A stretch of DNA of 64,000 bases from Pseudoduganella violaceinigra DSM 15887 (GTDB taxonomy: Bacteria; Pseudomonadota; Gammaproteobacteria; Burkholderiales; Burkholderiaceae_D). This document shows, piece by piece, positions 51,160 through 60,171 of this stretch. The notes beneath the pieces were generated by a model. That model was not told the DNA's origin. It saw nothing but the letters and a program-made list of their open reading frames with translations, and did no database searches. The position numbers and the translations under genes are program-made. The stretch covers positions 268,352 to 332,351 of the forward strand of contig NZ_KE384359.1 of the NCBI RefSeq assembly GCF_000425385.1, in the 5' to 3' direction. Each line of letters opens with the position of its first letter. The first letter of the stretch is position 1.

Positions 51160-52785
51160 ATGGATGAGTACGCCCCCCAACAATGGCTTCCTCACGAGCG
51201 CCCGCTGCTGCCGGGCTCTCCTTCCACGCCGCTCCACTCGGCGCCCAAGCGCCTGGCCTTCCTCCTGGTCGGCCTGATCGTCGCACTGACCGGCGGCCTA
51301 GGCAACGCGCTGGTGACCGTCAACCTGGTCTATGCCCAGGGTTCGCTCGGCGTCACCTCCGCGGAAATCCAGTGGCTGCCGGCCGCCTATGTGATGGGCA
51401 ATGTCTCGATGAACCTGCTGCTGGTGAAATTCCGCCAGCAGTTCGGCCTGCGCCTGTTCACGGAACTGTTCCTGATGCTGTACGCCCTGGTGACGGTGGC
51501 CCACCTGTTCGTGCACGGGCTGGGATCGGCCATCGCGGTGCGCGCGGCGCACGGCATCAGCGGGGCGGCCTTGACGGTGCTCGGCCTGTACTATGTGCTG
51601 CAGGCGTTTCCAGCCCAGCACCGCTTGAAGGGCGTCGTGCTGGGCATCGGCTTTGCGCAACTGTCGCTGCCGCTGGCGCGCATTTTTTCTTCGGAGTTGC
51701 TGTCCATTGCGGAATGGCGCGGCCTGTATTCCTTCGAACTGGGCATGGCCTTGCTGTCCTTAGGCTGCGTGCTGCTGCTCAAGCTGCCGCCCGGCGACCG
51801 CGTCAAGGCATTCGAGAAAATCGACTTCCTGACCTTCGCCCTGTTCGCGCCGGGCGTGGCCTTCCTGTGCGCCGTGCTGGCGCTGGGCCGCACGGTGTGG
51901 TGGTTCGAAGCGCCCTGGATCGGCTGGTCGCTGGTTGCCTTCATCGTGCTGTTCACGGCGGCGGTCGCCATTGAGCACAACCGGCGCCGGCCCCTGCTGA
52001 ATACGCGCTGGCTGACCACGGCCAGCATGACGCGCCTGGCGGTGTCGGTGCTGCTGATCCGCGTGGTGCAGTCGGAGGCCGGTGGCGCGGTCGGCTTCCT
52101 GCAGGCGATCGGCTTGAACAATGATCAGATGCAGACCTTATGGCTGGTGGCGCTGGCGGGCGCCGCGCTGGGTATCGTCAGCAGTGCCCTGGTGATTACG
52201 CCGCGGCGCCTGCAGCCGATGCTGATGTTTGCCCTGGTATTGATGGCGGCGGGCGCCTGGATCGATTCGCAGGCCAGCAGCTTGACGCGTCCGGAGCAGA
52301 TGTACTTCAGCCATTTCCTGCTGGCGTTCAGCGGTACCTTCTTCCTGGGACCGGTCTTCGTTTCAGGCTTCGGCGCCGTGATCGCGCAGCCCTGCAACCT
52401 GATCAGCTTCTCCTTGATGTTTTCGATGACGCAGAATCTGGGCAGCCTGCTTGGCTCGGCGCTGATCGGTACTTTCCAGGTGGTGCGGGAGAAGTTCCAC
52501 TCCAGCCAGCTGGTCGAGCATTTGACGCTGCAGGACCCGCTCGTGGCGGCGCGGGTGCAGGCGCGCGGCCTGTCGTCGCTCGCCGGAGCGGCAACGCGCG
52601 AAGCCAATATCCTGGCTTACAACGACGTCTTCCTGATGATCTTCTTTGTTGCCTGCGGCACGCTGGTGTGGATGGCGCTGCATTACGCATGGCAGGCCTG
52701 CACGGCAACCCGTCCCGAGGCGCAGGCGCAGAATGCGCAGACAGGAATGGCGCAGGTATCACTTTCCAACTCGGGGGCGCGATGA
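51160..52785 (+). CDS. MFS efflux transporter (EmrB-like role)
   Basis: A 541-aa polytopic permease with 12 to 14 helices. The first starts at RLAFLLVGLIVALTGGLGNALV. It is followed by an HlyD-type adaptor and an outer-membrane factor, the arrangement of EmrAB-TolC-like tripartite efflux. ATG 51160 is preferred to the GTG five codons upstream. The substrate is unknown. The stop overlaps the adaptor start. Confidence 0.85.
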   Translation: MDEYAPQQWLPHERPLLPGSPSTPLHSAPKRLAFLLVGLIVALTGGLGNALVTVNLVYAQGSLGVTSAEIQWLPAAYVMGNVSMNLLLVKFRQQFGLRLFTELFLMLYALVTVAHLFVHGLGSAIAVRAAHGISGAALTVLGLYYVLQAFPAQHRLKGVVLGIGFAQLSLPLARIFSSELLSIAEWRGLYSFELGMALLSLGCVLLLKLPPGDRVKAFEKIDFLTFALFAPGVAFLCAVLALGRTVWWFEAPWIGWSLVAFIVLFTAAVAIEHNRRRPLLNTRWLTTASMTRLAVSVLLIRVVQSEAGGAVGFLQAIGLNNDQMQTLWLVALAGAALGIVSSALVITPRRLQPMLMFALVLMAAGAWIDSQASSLTRPEQMYFSHFLLAFSGTFFLGPVFVSGFGAVIAQPCNLISFSLMFSMTQNLGSLLGSALIGTFQVVREKFHSSQLVEHLTLQDPLVAARVQARGLSSLAGAATREANILAYNDVFLMIFFVACGTLVWMALHYAWQACTATRPEAQAQNAQTGMAQVSLSNSGAR

Positions 52786-53912
52786 GTACACCAACACCAG
52801 CAAGCGAGACTGCCGCGGCGCCGGCGCCGGCGCCACCAGTGCCCGACCGGCGCGCGCAGTGGCTGTCCGGCGTTGGCTTTGCGCTGATCGCCTTGACCGG
52901 TGTGCTGATCGTGCTTTACGCCTGGCGCCTGCCGCCGTTCACCAGCCCGATCGTCTCGACCGAGAACGCCACCGTGCGCGGGCAGGTCACGGTGATCGGC
53001 TCCCAATTATCGGCCTATGTGGCGGATGTGAAGGTGCAGGACTTCTTGTTCGTCCATAAAGGCGACCTGCTGGTGGAGCTGGACTCGCGCATCTATCGCC
53101 AGCGCTTGGAACAGGCGCAGGCGCAGTTGGCCGCGCAAAAGGCGGCGCTGGCCAACTGGGAGCAGTCGCGCGGCAGCGCCAAGGCTGGCATTGCGCTGCA
53201 GGAGGCGGTGCTGTCGAACGCGCAGGCGCAAGCGGCGCGCGCCGGTGCGGATTATGCGCGCGCTGAGCAACTGGTCGGCGATGGCTCCCTTTCGGTGCGT
53301 GAGCAGGATGCGCAGCGCGCGGCAAGGGCGCAGGCATTGGCAGCGGTGTCCCAGGCCAGGGCCAACGTGGACATCGCAAAGCAGCAGGCGCAATCGGTTG
53401 CGGTGAACCGCGGCGCGCTGGAAGCGGCGGTGGCAAACGCGGAAGCGGCGTTGAAGGCCGCCAGCGTGGACATGGACAACACCCGCATCGTCGCCCCGGC
53501 GGACGGCCAGCTGGGGCAGGTGAATGTGCGGCGCGGGGCCTTCGTCGCGTCCGGCGCGCAACTCATGGCCCTGGTTCCGCAGGAGATGTGGGTGATCGCC
53601 AATTTGAAGGAAACGCAGATGAACGGCGTGCAGGTGGGGCAGGGTGCAACGTTCAAGGTCGATGCGCTGGACGGCGCCACGCTGACCGGGCAGGTCGAGC
53701 GCATCTCGCCCGCCACCGGCTCCGAGTTTGCGGTGCTGCCGGCGGATAATGCGACCGGCAATTTCGTCAAGATCGCGCAGCGGATTCCCGTTCGGATCCG
53801 CATCGACGCAGGGCAGAAACTGGCGCAGCGGTTGAGACCGGGCATGTCGGTCATCGTCAGCATCGATACGTCGGCGGTATTGAACGAGAAAGCGTCCGGA
53901 GCGCGGCCATGA
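52782..53912 (+). CDS. HlyD/EmrA-family membrane-fusion protein
   Basis: A 376-aa adaptor. A Pro/Ala-rich cytoplasmic N-terminus precedes one transmembrane helix (GVGFALIALTGVLIVLYAW). The lipoyl-like halves flank a long alpha-hairpin rich in Ala/Gln (residues 110-215). The barrel domain contains VPQEMWVIANLKETQMNGVQVGQ, a signature of EmrA-type adaptors. It overlaps the MFS and outer-membrane-factor genes at both ends. Confidence 0.92.
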   Translation: MSTPTPASETAAAPAPAPPVPDRRAQWLSGVGFALIALTGVLIVLYAWRLPPFTSPIVSTENATVRGQVTVIGSQLSAYVADVKVQDFLFVHKGDLLVELDSRIYRQRLEQAQAQLAAQKAALANWEQSRGSAKAGIALQEAVLSNAQAQAARAGADYARAEQLVGDGSLSVREQDAQRAARAQALAAVSQARANVDIAKQQAQSVAVNRGALEAAVANAEAALKAASVDMDNTRIVAPADGQLGQVNVRRGAFVASGAQLMALVPQEMWVIANLKETQMNGVQVGQGATFKVDALDGATLTGQVERISPATGSEFAVLPADNATGNFVKIAQRIPVRIRIDAGQKLAQRLRPGMSVIVSIDTSAVLNEKASGARP

Positions 53913-55300
53913 AGCGCCCCTTGGCAGGGATGGTCATCGCCGCCAGCCTGGCCGTCGCAGGTTGCGCCGCCCGCATCCCGGCGCCCTTGTCGTCGCAGCT
54001 ATCACTACCCGAAAGCTGGCGCAGCGAACAGCGTCTTTCGGAGCCGTCTTCGACGCAAGTGCACGGTGCATGGTGGAAGGCCTACGGCGATCCGGCATTG
54101 TCGGATCTGGTTGCGCGCGTATTGGCGCACAACACGGATATACGCCTTGCCCAGTTAAGGGTGGCGGAATTCCGCGCACGGCTGGCGGCGGCCGATGCCA
54201 GCCGCGCGCCGACGCTCGCTGCGACCTTCGCGCCGGTCCGCACGCGCACCCTGGCCTATAACGGGATTCCCTACACGACCAGCCTGTTTGCCGGCGAAAT
54301 CCAGGCCGCATACGAAGTCGACCTGTGGGGCCGCTTGGGACATGCCAGCGAAGCGGCAGCCCAATCGCTGGCGGCGGAGAAGGCAAACGCCGACGCGGCG
54401 GCGCTGTCTGTCGCGGCGCTGACCGCCAATGGCTACCTGCAATTGCGTGGGCTGGACGCCGCGCTGGAGCTGGCGCGCGCCACGCTCGATTTGCGCGAGC
54501 AATCGCGCCGCCTGGCGCAGCAGCAATTTGAAACCGGCTACACCTCGCGCCTGGAATGGCTGCAGGCCCAGGCCGAGTATCAAGCCGCCGCGGAACAGGT
54601 GCCCCAATTGCAGCGGCAGATCAGCGATCAGGAAAATGCCCTGTCCCTGCTGGCTGGCGGCAATCCCGGCCCGATCGCGCGCGGCAAAAGTCTCGACGAA
54701 CTCTCACCGCCGGAGATTCCGGTTGGACTTCCTTCCGCTCTGCTGCAGCGCCGCCCGGACATTGCCCGTGCCGCGCATAATGTCGCGGCGGCGAAGGCCG
54801 GCGTTCAGGCTAGCAGCGAACAGCTGCTGCCAAGCTTCCGGCTGACGGCGACTGGCGGAGTGCAGTCCACCGATTTCAGCAAGTTCCTGCACGATCCGAC
54901 CTACCTGTGGCGGATCGGCGCCGCCATGGCTGCGCCGATCTGGGACGGTGGCCGCGTCCAGGCGCAGACCGATGCGGCGGCAGCGCAGCGCGACCAGTCG
55001 CTGCTCGCCTACGAACATGCGGTACGCACTGCATTGGTGGAAGTGGAAAACAGCATGACCGCGTTGCAGCGCCTGCGCGAGCAGACAGCGCAAAACGAGG
55101 CGCGCCGCGCCACGGCGGCGGAAACGCTGCGTATCGCGCGCAACCGCTACCGCAACGGCTACGCGTCCTACCTGGAAGAACTGGATGCCCAGCGCACGCT
55201 GTTCAACGCCGACGTGACGCGCCTTCAGCTGCGCAGCCGCCTGCTGGGCGCCAGCGTGGACTTGTACCGCGCGTTGGGCGGCGGCTGGAGCGGGGATTAA
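53909..55300 (+). CDS. Outer-membrane efflux lipoprotein (NodT/OprM family)
   Basis: A 463-aa channel protein. Signal peptide with lipobox LAVAGC (Cys19), then two OEP repeats. GAWWKAYGDPALSDLVARVLAHNTDIRLAQLRV and PSALLQRRPDIARAAHNVAAAKAGVQ are family hallmarks. It should complete the MFS/HlyD pump. It is also the only outer-membrane factor in the window and could serve the siderophore RND pump. Its TAA interlocks with the stop of the convergent gene in a TTAA. Confidence 0.92.
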   Translation: MKRPLAGMVIAASLAVAGCAARIPAPLSSQLSLPESWRSEQRLSEPSSTQVHGAWWKAYGDPALSDLVARVLAHNTDIRLAQLRVAEFRARLAAADASRAPTLAATFAPVRTRTLAYNGIPYTTSLFAGEIQAAYEVDLWGRLGHASEAAAQSLAAEKANADAAALSVAALTANGYLQLRGLDAALELARATLDLREQSRRLAQQQFETGYTSRLEWLQAQAEYQAAAEQVPQLQRQISDQENALSLLAGGNPGPIARGKSLDELSPPEIPVGLPSALLQRRPDIARAAHNVAAAKAGVQASSEQLLPSFRLTATGGVQSTDFSKFLHDPTYLWRIGAAMAAPIWDGGRVQAQTDAAAAQRDQSLLAYEHAVRTALVEVENSMTALQRLREQTAQNEARRATAAETLRIARNRYRNGYASYLEELDAQRTLFNADVTRLQLRSRLLGASVDLYRALGGGWSGD

Positions 55301-55815
55301 TTTGAAGCGCTGCTTGCAACTGTAAAGGCCCACCATGGGCCGTTCGTCTGCCCCAACATGGCGGCCCAGTACCAGGCTGAGACATCGCTCCATTGGCCGC
55401 CGCTGGCGTCGACAATGCGTTCGCGCACTGCGAGCTGTTTTCCACTCCTGGACGCGATGAAGCTGGACCAGCGTTCCTCCGCATGGATTTCCACCGGCTG
55501 TGCGGTAATTTCATAGCCGTTGGCCTTGAAGCAGTCGCCGCTGGCATGCAGCTTGCGCGTGCCCTGGTCCACCCAGCGGATAACGATTTCGCGCTCGCCA
55601 TCGCTAAAGCGGCCCACGCAGCCGGGGAAGTTCTGCTGGAAGCGCTCTTCGATCGCGGTGAGCGGAAGCGGCGTGAGCTTGCGCCCTTCAAAGCTGGAGG
55701 GCCATCCAGGAAAGCCGGCGCTTATGTGCACGCCAGGGGCGTTCTCGACGGCCAGCGGCGCCAGGGCTGCCACAACACATAGCGCAGCGAATGCAAAGGT
55801 AATGCTTGATCTCAT
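55297..55815 (-). CDS. EpsI-like exosortase-associated protein
   Basis: A 172-aa exported protein. An N-terminal signal sequence (SSITFAFAALCVVAALAPL) precedes a domain with FPGWPSSFEGRKLTPLPL, FQQNFPGCVGRFSDG and RKLHASGDCFKANGY, similar to the EpsI-type partners found with exosortases. Two Cys may form a disulphide. Starts by ATGA overlap with the exosortase stop and is last in a three-gene operon. Confidence 0.7.
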   Translation of the reverse strand: MRSSITFAFAALCVVAALAPLAVENAPGVHISAGFPGWPSSFEGRKLTPLPLTAIEERFQQNFPGCVGRFSDGEREIVIRWVDQGTRKLHASGDCFKANGYEITAQPVEIHAEERWSSFIASRSGKQLAVRERIVDASGGQWSDVSAWYWAAMLGQTNGPWWAFTVASSASN

Positions 55816-56597
55816 CTTGCACGTTTTCCCATACTGTGAATAAGGAATAAGATACCCACGCCTGCGACGGCAAAGCTGATGACGCCGATCACGCTGTGCG
55901 CATAGGCGGGCAGGTGAGTGATGCCGGCTTCCATATAGAACAAGGCCGAGGCGCGAACGGCGTTGGCCGCAACGATGAAGACGACGGCCAGTATCAGTGC
56001 GGCGGCCGTGCGCAGCGACGACAACCGGACGGCCGCGGCCAAAGCACTGGCCAGCAACAGCCCGGACCAAAGCATTTTCACGCCGCTGCATGGGGCGTCG
56101 ATCGACACGGTTTGCTCTTGCCAGGCCAGCATGGCGCCTTCGCGCGCGACCGCCAGGCCGTTCATTCGCAAGAGGAAGACGGACAGGTCGCCGGCGAGGA
56201 CGCGTAGCGGATAGCCCAGGTAGAACTGCAGCGTGGCGGCAAACGGCAGCGCCAGGATGCATAGCGCGAACAAGGCCATGTCGAAGCGCTTGCCAAGCCG
56301 GAAGCTGCTGGCCAGCGCGGTGATGGCCAGTGCCAGGAGCAGCGAACGCGCCGGTACGGGCACGTGGCAGACCGTGGCGACGACATAGACGACGAGGCAT
56401 AAGGAAGGCAGCAATAAGGGGCGCGAAATGGCTTCCCGCTTCGGGGCAAGCGCGACGACGGCGGCCGCCGCCGCAACAGCCAGCAGGCCGGCGCTGTCGT
56501 TCGATCCGTCCGCCGTGCCCGTGGCGAACCAGCGCAGGACAGGCCAGAACGCCAGGCACAAGGCCGCCAGCAGGAGGGAAAATGGCGGCGTCTTCAT
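55812..56597 (-). CDS. Exosortase (PEP-CTERM transpeptidase)
   Basis: A 261-aa polytopic inner-membrane cysteine transpeptidase with about eight helices. The catalytic triad is readable: Cys170 in DAPCSGVKMLW, Arg near 215 in NAVRAS and His near 234 in AHSVIGV. ATG 56597 overlaps the stop of the VIT/vWA gene (ATGA). This is shorter than EpsH fusions and lacks a C-terminal EpsI part, which is instead a separate gene. The probable dedicated substrate is the upstream PEP-CTERM protein. I cannot assign the exosortase subtype. Confidence 0.88.
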   Translation of the reverse strand: MKTPPFSLLLAALCLAFWPVLRWFATGTADGSNDSAGLLAVAAAAAVVALAPKREAISRPLLLPSLCLVVYVVATVCHVPVPARSLLLALAITALASSFRLGKRFDMALFALCILALPFAATLQFYLGYPLRVLAGDLSVFLLRMNGLAVAREGAMLAWQEQTVSIDAPCSGVKMLWSGLLLASALAAAVRLSSLRTAAALILAVVFIVAANAVRASALFYMEAGITHLPAYAHSVIGVISFAVAGVGILFLIHSMGKRAR

Positions 56598-58975
56598 TGG
56601 CTGCGGAAGCGGCGATGCCATATCAGCAGAAATGAGGCGACCAGTATCATCATCCAGGTTTCCGGTTCGGGAATGGTTGGTACGCTGCCCGCACGCACTG
56701 GCTCCAGCCCCGCTTCCTTATACTGCTCTGACGATTCCAGCACGACGGCGCCGGACACGGATGTGACGAGCTGGTAGCGGGTGGCCAGCGTGACGGCGGC
56801 CGTCTGCAGGGCGGGGGCCGTGCTCATTGCCGCAACTTCTTTCGCCGCCCACAGGCGTGCCAGATGCTCGGACGTGCGGCTGGATTGGGGCAGGCCGCCG
56901 GCGCTGCGGCGTTCACGCGAGACTGCCATGCGGATGGCGCCAGGCCGCCACCGTGCAAAAAGCTGGCCGAGATCTTCGTTCAGGTTGCCGAGAACCGGTA
57001 CGGCGCTGACGCCCTGGAGGTGCTGTGCTATCACATTTGGTCCCCGCTCCACAGCCATGTCGTACAAGGCCACTTGACTTGCACGCCGCTCGAAGCGCTG
57101 CCCCAAGGTGTCCGTTGACGCGGACGCCAGCGGTTGCGAACCGTGGATCCACAAGACCGCACCACGGCTTGACATGCCAGCCCAATCCCAGGCCACGCCC
57201 AGTGCTTCGCTGTTATCGCGTCCGCCCACGAATTCCAGCTTTTCAAGATACTGGCGCGTGAGGAGTGAATTGGCCCTGTTATGCAGGAACAGGGACGGTT
57301 TTTCATCGCCGGCAAATACGACAGCCATCTCGGCATTCTGGGGGAATGCACTGAGAGCTTCAACCAGCATGCGTTTTCGGTGCTGCATGGATAAGGAACC
57401 GTCGATCACCAGCGCTACCCGCTGCGGTGGGATGGCGGCTGTTTCGCGGACTTCCTGGACGATGATCTTGCCGTCATTATTCTTCTCGTCGCTGCTCCAG
57501 GCCAGCGGCGCGGGGCGGGCGCCTGGCGCCCACACGGTGTGCATGGCCTGCTCCGGCAAGGGTTCCACAAGTTCGCCCCGGACGGCATACAGGCCGCGCG
57601 GGCCCGCTTGCACATTCAGGCCAGGACTGCCTTTCAGCGGCTCGGACGATTCAAACCACACGGCGTGGCGCAAGTCCGGCGCCAGGTCGAAATTGCGCTC
57701 GCTGAACGCAGGCAACTGGAGATGCATGCCGTCCTTGCCCGCGATTGGCATGGGAGCAGTGATGCCAAGGCGGATTTTCATGTCGCCCGATGGAGGAATC
57801 GGGAACAGTTGAACCATGACCCGGTCGTTCCCCGCCGTGGTGACAAGCAATGGATCGCGGCGCCTGCTGACCACTTTGGCGTAAGCTTCGCGCACTTGCG
57901 CACGGCCACCGAATGAGGCTTCGCGCTCTTCGCCGTCGATCCACAGCGTCGCGCGGGAGACCACCGCGCCCGGAGGCAGGACCACCTCGGCCCGGCCTTC
58001 CTGCTGGCTTGGCGACTTGTTATGGAACTCCATCGTCCATTCCATGTAGCCTAAGGCAGCCTTGGCATCGATCGATCCGTCCATGCGCGAGGATACCAGC
58101 GCAACGTCGCCGACGCGCTGGCCAACGCCTGCACTTCTCTGGTCACTGTCGAACGTACGTTCCCACTCGCGCATCGAACGACGCACGGGGGCCGGGCGGG
58201 AATTGAATACGGCGCCTGTCACCTGATAGAAGACAGCCCTCGCCTGCTGCGGGTCGCTCTCGATCTCGCCTGCGAACACCGTGCCAAGCAGGTCGGTCGC
58301 CTGCCCACGCTGCTGGTAGCAAAGGCGCAGCATCAAGTCTTCGTTACCGACTTTGCGCAGCAGCTGGATACCGCGCAAGCGCGTTTCGGCGGAGTCCGAG
58401 GCGGCCATCTGCATGCCTATGCGCGTCAAGGTGGATGGCGCATCGACGGCCTGCAGTACGAAGAAGGCGAGCGCCATCCCTTGCCACAGTTTGCCGGGCG
58501 CCCGGCCGGAGCCCGCCTTGATTGCCCTGCGGGCGAAAATGACGCAGAGCACGGCAAACATGGGCGAGAGGCCAAACATGCCGATGCCGAAGGCGATGAC
58601 GGCCAACAACGCGATGGGAGAAATCGGCAGGAAGACCAGGCTATAGAACACGGCGACGCCGGCGGAAAAGGTATGCAGCCAGATCCAGCGCGCGGACAAG
58701 GACTCGCCGCGTTTCAATGCCAGCAAAACCCGCACATTGGCCAGCGGTATCGTGGCGTACAAGACAAAATGGAATGGGCTTGGCAAGGGATCGAAGAAGA
58801 TCTGGCGGCACATGCCGGTGATCGACTCAAACAGCAGTGCGGCTATTGGTAGCAAGACCCCAAACAGGGCGATCAGGACGATGGTCGCACGCGGCATGCG
58901 GCGCGGGGGAAACTGGCCTTCCAAGGCGGCTTTCTCTGGCATTGCGTTTTCATTGGTGGATAGTGGAAGCGTCAT
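56594..58975 (-). CDS. VIT and von Willebrand A domain membrane protein with PEP-CTERM signal
   Basis: A protein of about 793 aa. The first 170 or so residues hold about five transmembrane helices. A VIT domain covers about 290-400 (YMEWTMEFHNKSP, PPGAVVSRATLWIDGEER, YAKVVSRRRDPLLV). A vWA domain follows with MIDAS motif DGSLS near 524. The C-terminus is a PEP-CTERM signal: IPEPETW near 768, helix, HRRFRSQ. It resembles the VIT proteins reported with some exosortases (XrtN-type systems). ATG 58975 is chosen as the first Met of a sensible N-terminus; ATG 58942 is possible. Confidence 0.85.
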   Translation of the reverse strand: MTLPLSTNENAMPEKAALEGQFPPRRMPRATIVLIALFGVLLPIAALLFESITGMCRQIFFDPLPSPFHFVLYATIPLANVRVLLALKRGESLSARWIWLHTFSAGVAVFYSLVFLPISPIALLAVIAFGIGMFGLSPMFAVLCVIFARRAIKAGSGRAPGKLWQGMALAFFVLQAVDAPSTLTRIGMQMAASDSAETRLRGIQLLRKVGNEDLMLRLCYQQRGQATDLLGTVFAGEIESDPQQARAVFYQVTGAVFNSRPAPVRRSMREWERTFDSDQRSAGVGQRVGDVALVSSRMDGSIDAKAALGYMEWTMEFHNKSPSQQEGRAEVVLPPGAVVSRATLWIDGEEREASFGGRAQVREAYAKVVSRRRDPLLVTTAGNDRVMVQLFPIPPSGDMKIRLGITAPMPIAGKDGMHLQLPAFSERNFDLAPDLRHAVWFESSEPLKGSPGLNVQAGPRGLYAVRGELVEPLPEQAMHTVWAPGARPAPLAWSSDEKNNDGKIIVQEVRETAAIPPQRVALVIDGSLSMQHRKRMLVEALSAFPQNAEMAVVFAGDEKPSLFLHNRANSLLTRQYLEKLEFVGGRDNSEALGVAWDWAGMSSRGAVLWIHGSQPLASASTDTLGQRFERRASQVALYDMAVERGPNVIAQHLQGVSAVPVLGNLNEDLGQLFARWRPGAIRMAVSRERRSAGGLPQSSRTSEHLARLWAAKEVAAMSTAPALQTAAVTLATRYQLVTSVSGAVVLESSEQYKEAGLEPVRAGSVPTIPEPETWMMILVASFLLIWHRRFRSQ

Positions 58976-59067
58976 AGTAGGATTCGAATGTGCGTTGACT
59001 ATGCGCTCTGTGTGAAGCTCTTTAGTTGCTCTGACGGAGACCGCCCGGTACACTGAACCAAGCTGAG

Positions 59068-59092
59068 TGTCCGCTATCGCCAAAAGCGGACA
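59068..59092. promoter_or_regulatory. 8-bp inverted repeat in divergent region
   Basis: TGTCCGCT (59068-59075) and AGCGGACA (59085-59092) are exact reverse complements with a 9-base loop, between the VIT gene and the EF-Tu-like gene. There is no T run. It could be a repressor site or a dispersed palindrome. Confidence 0.45.
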
Positions 59093-59112
59093 TCCTCAAT
59101 TTCGAATACGTG

Positions 59113-59412
59113 ATGGAACAAAAAAGTATCAGGGTCAAAATCCGATTCAGATCGGAAGATGCTGGTGGGCGCATAACTCCGGCCGATCTGCGCGCCGGAA
59201 TCTATCGCCCGCATTTTCGGCTGGATAAAGGCGGGTATCTTGGCGTGGTATTGATCAATGGTTCGACGGCCTTGGCGTTGCCCGGTACTAGCGCAAGCGC
59301 AGGTGCTGTCTTGATTTATCCCGGCGTCGACTATTCAGCATTGAAGACAGGTGTGCTTTTTGACGTGTTGGAGGGAGCGCGAATTGTTGCAACTGGTGAA
59401 GCGATTTCTTGA
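59113..59412 (+). CDS. Stand-alone EF-Tu domain-3-like protein
   Basis: A 99-aa protein aligning by eye with the third domain of EF-Tu: SEDAGGRITPADLRAGIYRPHFRLD corresponds to SKDEGGRHTP...GYRPQFYF, and GVLFDVLEGARIVATGEAIS to the LRFAIREGGRTVGAGVV end. The GTPase and second domains are missing. No ribosome site is clear; GTG 59110 is an alternative start. Such single-domain proteins have unknown function; competition for EF-Tu partners or a toxin-immunity role is speculation. Confidence 0.65.
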   Translation: MEQKSIRVKIRFRSEDAGGRITPADLRAGIYRPHFRLDKGGYLGVVLINGSTALALPGTSASAGAVLIYPGVDYSALKTGVLFDVLEGARIVATGEAIS

Positions 59413-59505
59413 AGGTGCATCTTCCAGCCAAATGCGAACTGCCAGGCTGCGTAGCCCTGCATGCTATATTGCTAATTTGTAAAATATGACTGGTTAGACG
59501 TTTGT

Positions 59506-59967
59506 ATGGCTCGTAGGCGCGAACTTAAGAACATTGCATCTGGATTGCTGTGTTCCTTCATTAGCCGTAACAACGACGTTGGTGGGTATTGGGGAATTGG
59601 GAAGCTATGCTTACTTGCACAAGATAGTGCAACAACAGGCGTGGCGCTTGACCTTCTTTCCGAGACGGTGCATCCAAAATCCACAGAATTTTCCAAGCTG
59701 CTGCAGGGCTGTAGTTCGTTTTTGCAAAGGCATCTTGCTGCTCGAGGAATTCCAAATTGTTGGATTGCATCGGCAACGATCGAACTCGATTTCAGCCCGA
59801 AAGAACAACCCGAAAAGCACGTCCCGATCATCACGTGGGGAAAACTATTCAAGCTCTCGGTAACAATTTTGGACGATAGGGGTAGGAAACATGCAGTTTC
59901 GACCTACAGTTATTGCGCTCCGCATAATTCGAGGAAAGAACATCAAAGTGTAGGTCTCCGCTACTAA
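59506..59967 (+). CDS. Hypothetical protein, AT-richer orphan gene
   Basis: A 153-aa protein beginning MARRRELKNIASGLLCSFISRNNDVGGYWGIGKL. It has no signal peptide or membrane helix and contains several Cys (CLLAQ, GCSSF, NCWIAS, YSYCAPH). The region from about 59.4 to 60.2 kb is clearly lower in GC and uses codons unlike its neighbours, suggesting acquired DNA. I do not recognise a family. Confidence 0.55.
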   Translation: MARRRELKNIASGLLCSFISRNNDVGGYWGIGKLCLLAQDSATTGVALDLLSETVHPKSTEFSKLLQGCSSFLQRHLAARGIPNCWIASATIELDFSPKEQPEKHVPIITWGKLFKLSVTILDDRGRKHAVSTYSYCAPHNSRKEHQSVGLRY

Positions 59968-60171
59968 CCTCGTGCCTTTGGCCGACACTGATGCCATGGG
60001 CAGAACCCGGCCAGAAGCAGCCGGACGCTAAGAATTGGCATTGAATAGATTGTGATGGCCAAAGGTTCGATGAAACCAAATTCTCCGCAGCAACACAAAC
60101 TCAGATTGAAAAAATGCGCTGGCTTTGACCATTAGTATTGCTGAAGTTGCATGGCAATAACCGTCAGACCA

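Noticed and set aside
58976..59112. Search for a sigma-54 promoter ahead of the VIT/vWA PEP-CTERM gene
   Set aside because: No GG-N10-GC element with surrounding consensus was found on that strand, unlike at the 5.2 kb PEP-CTERM gene.
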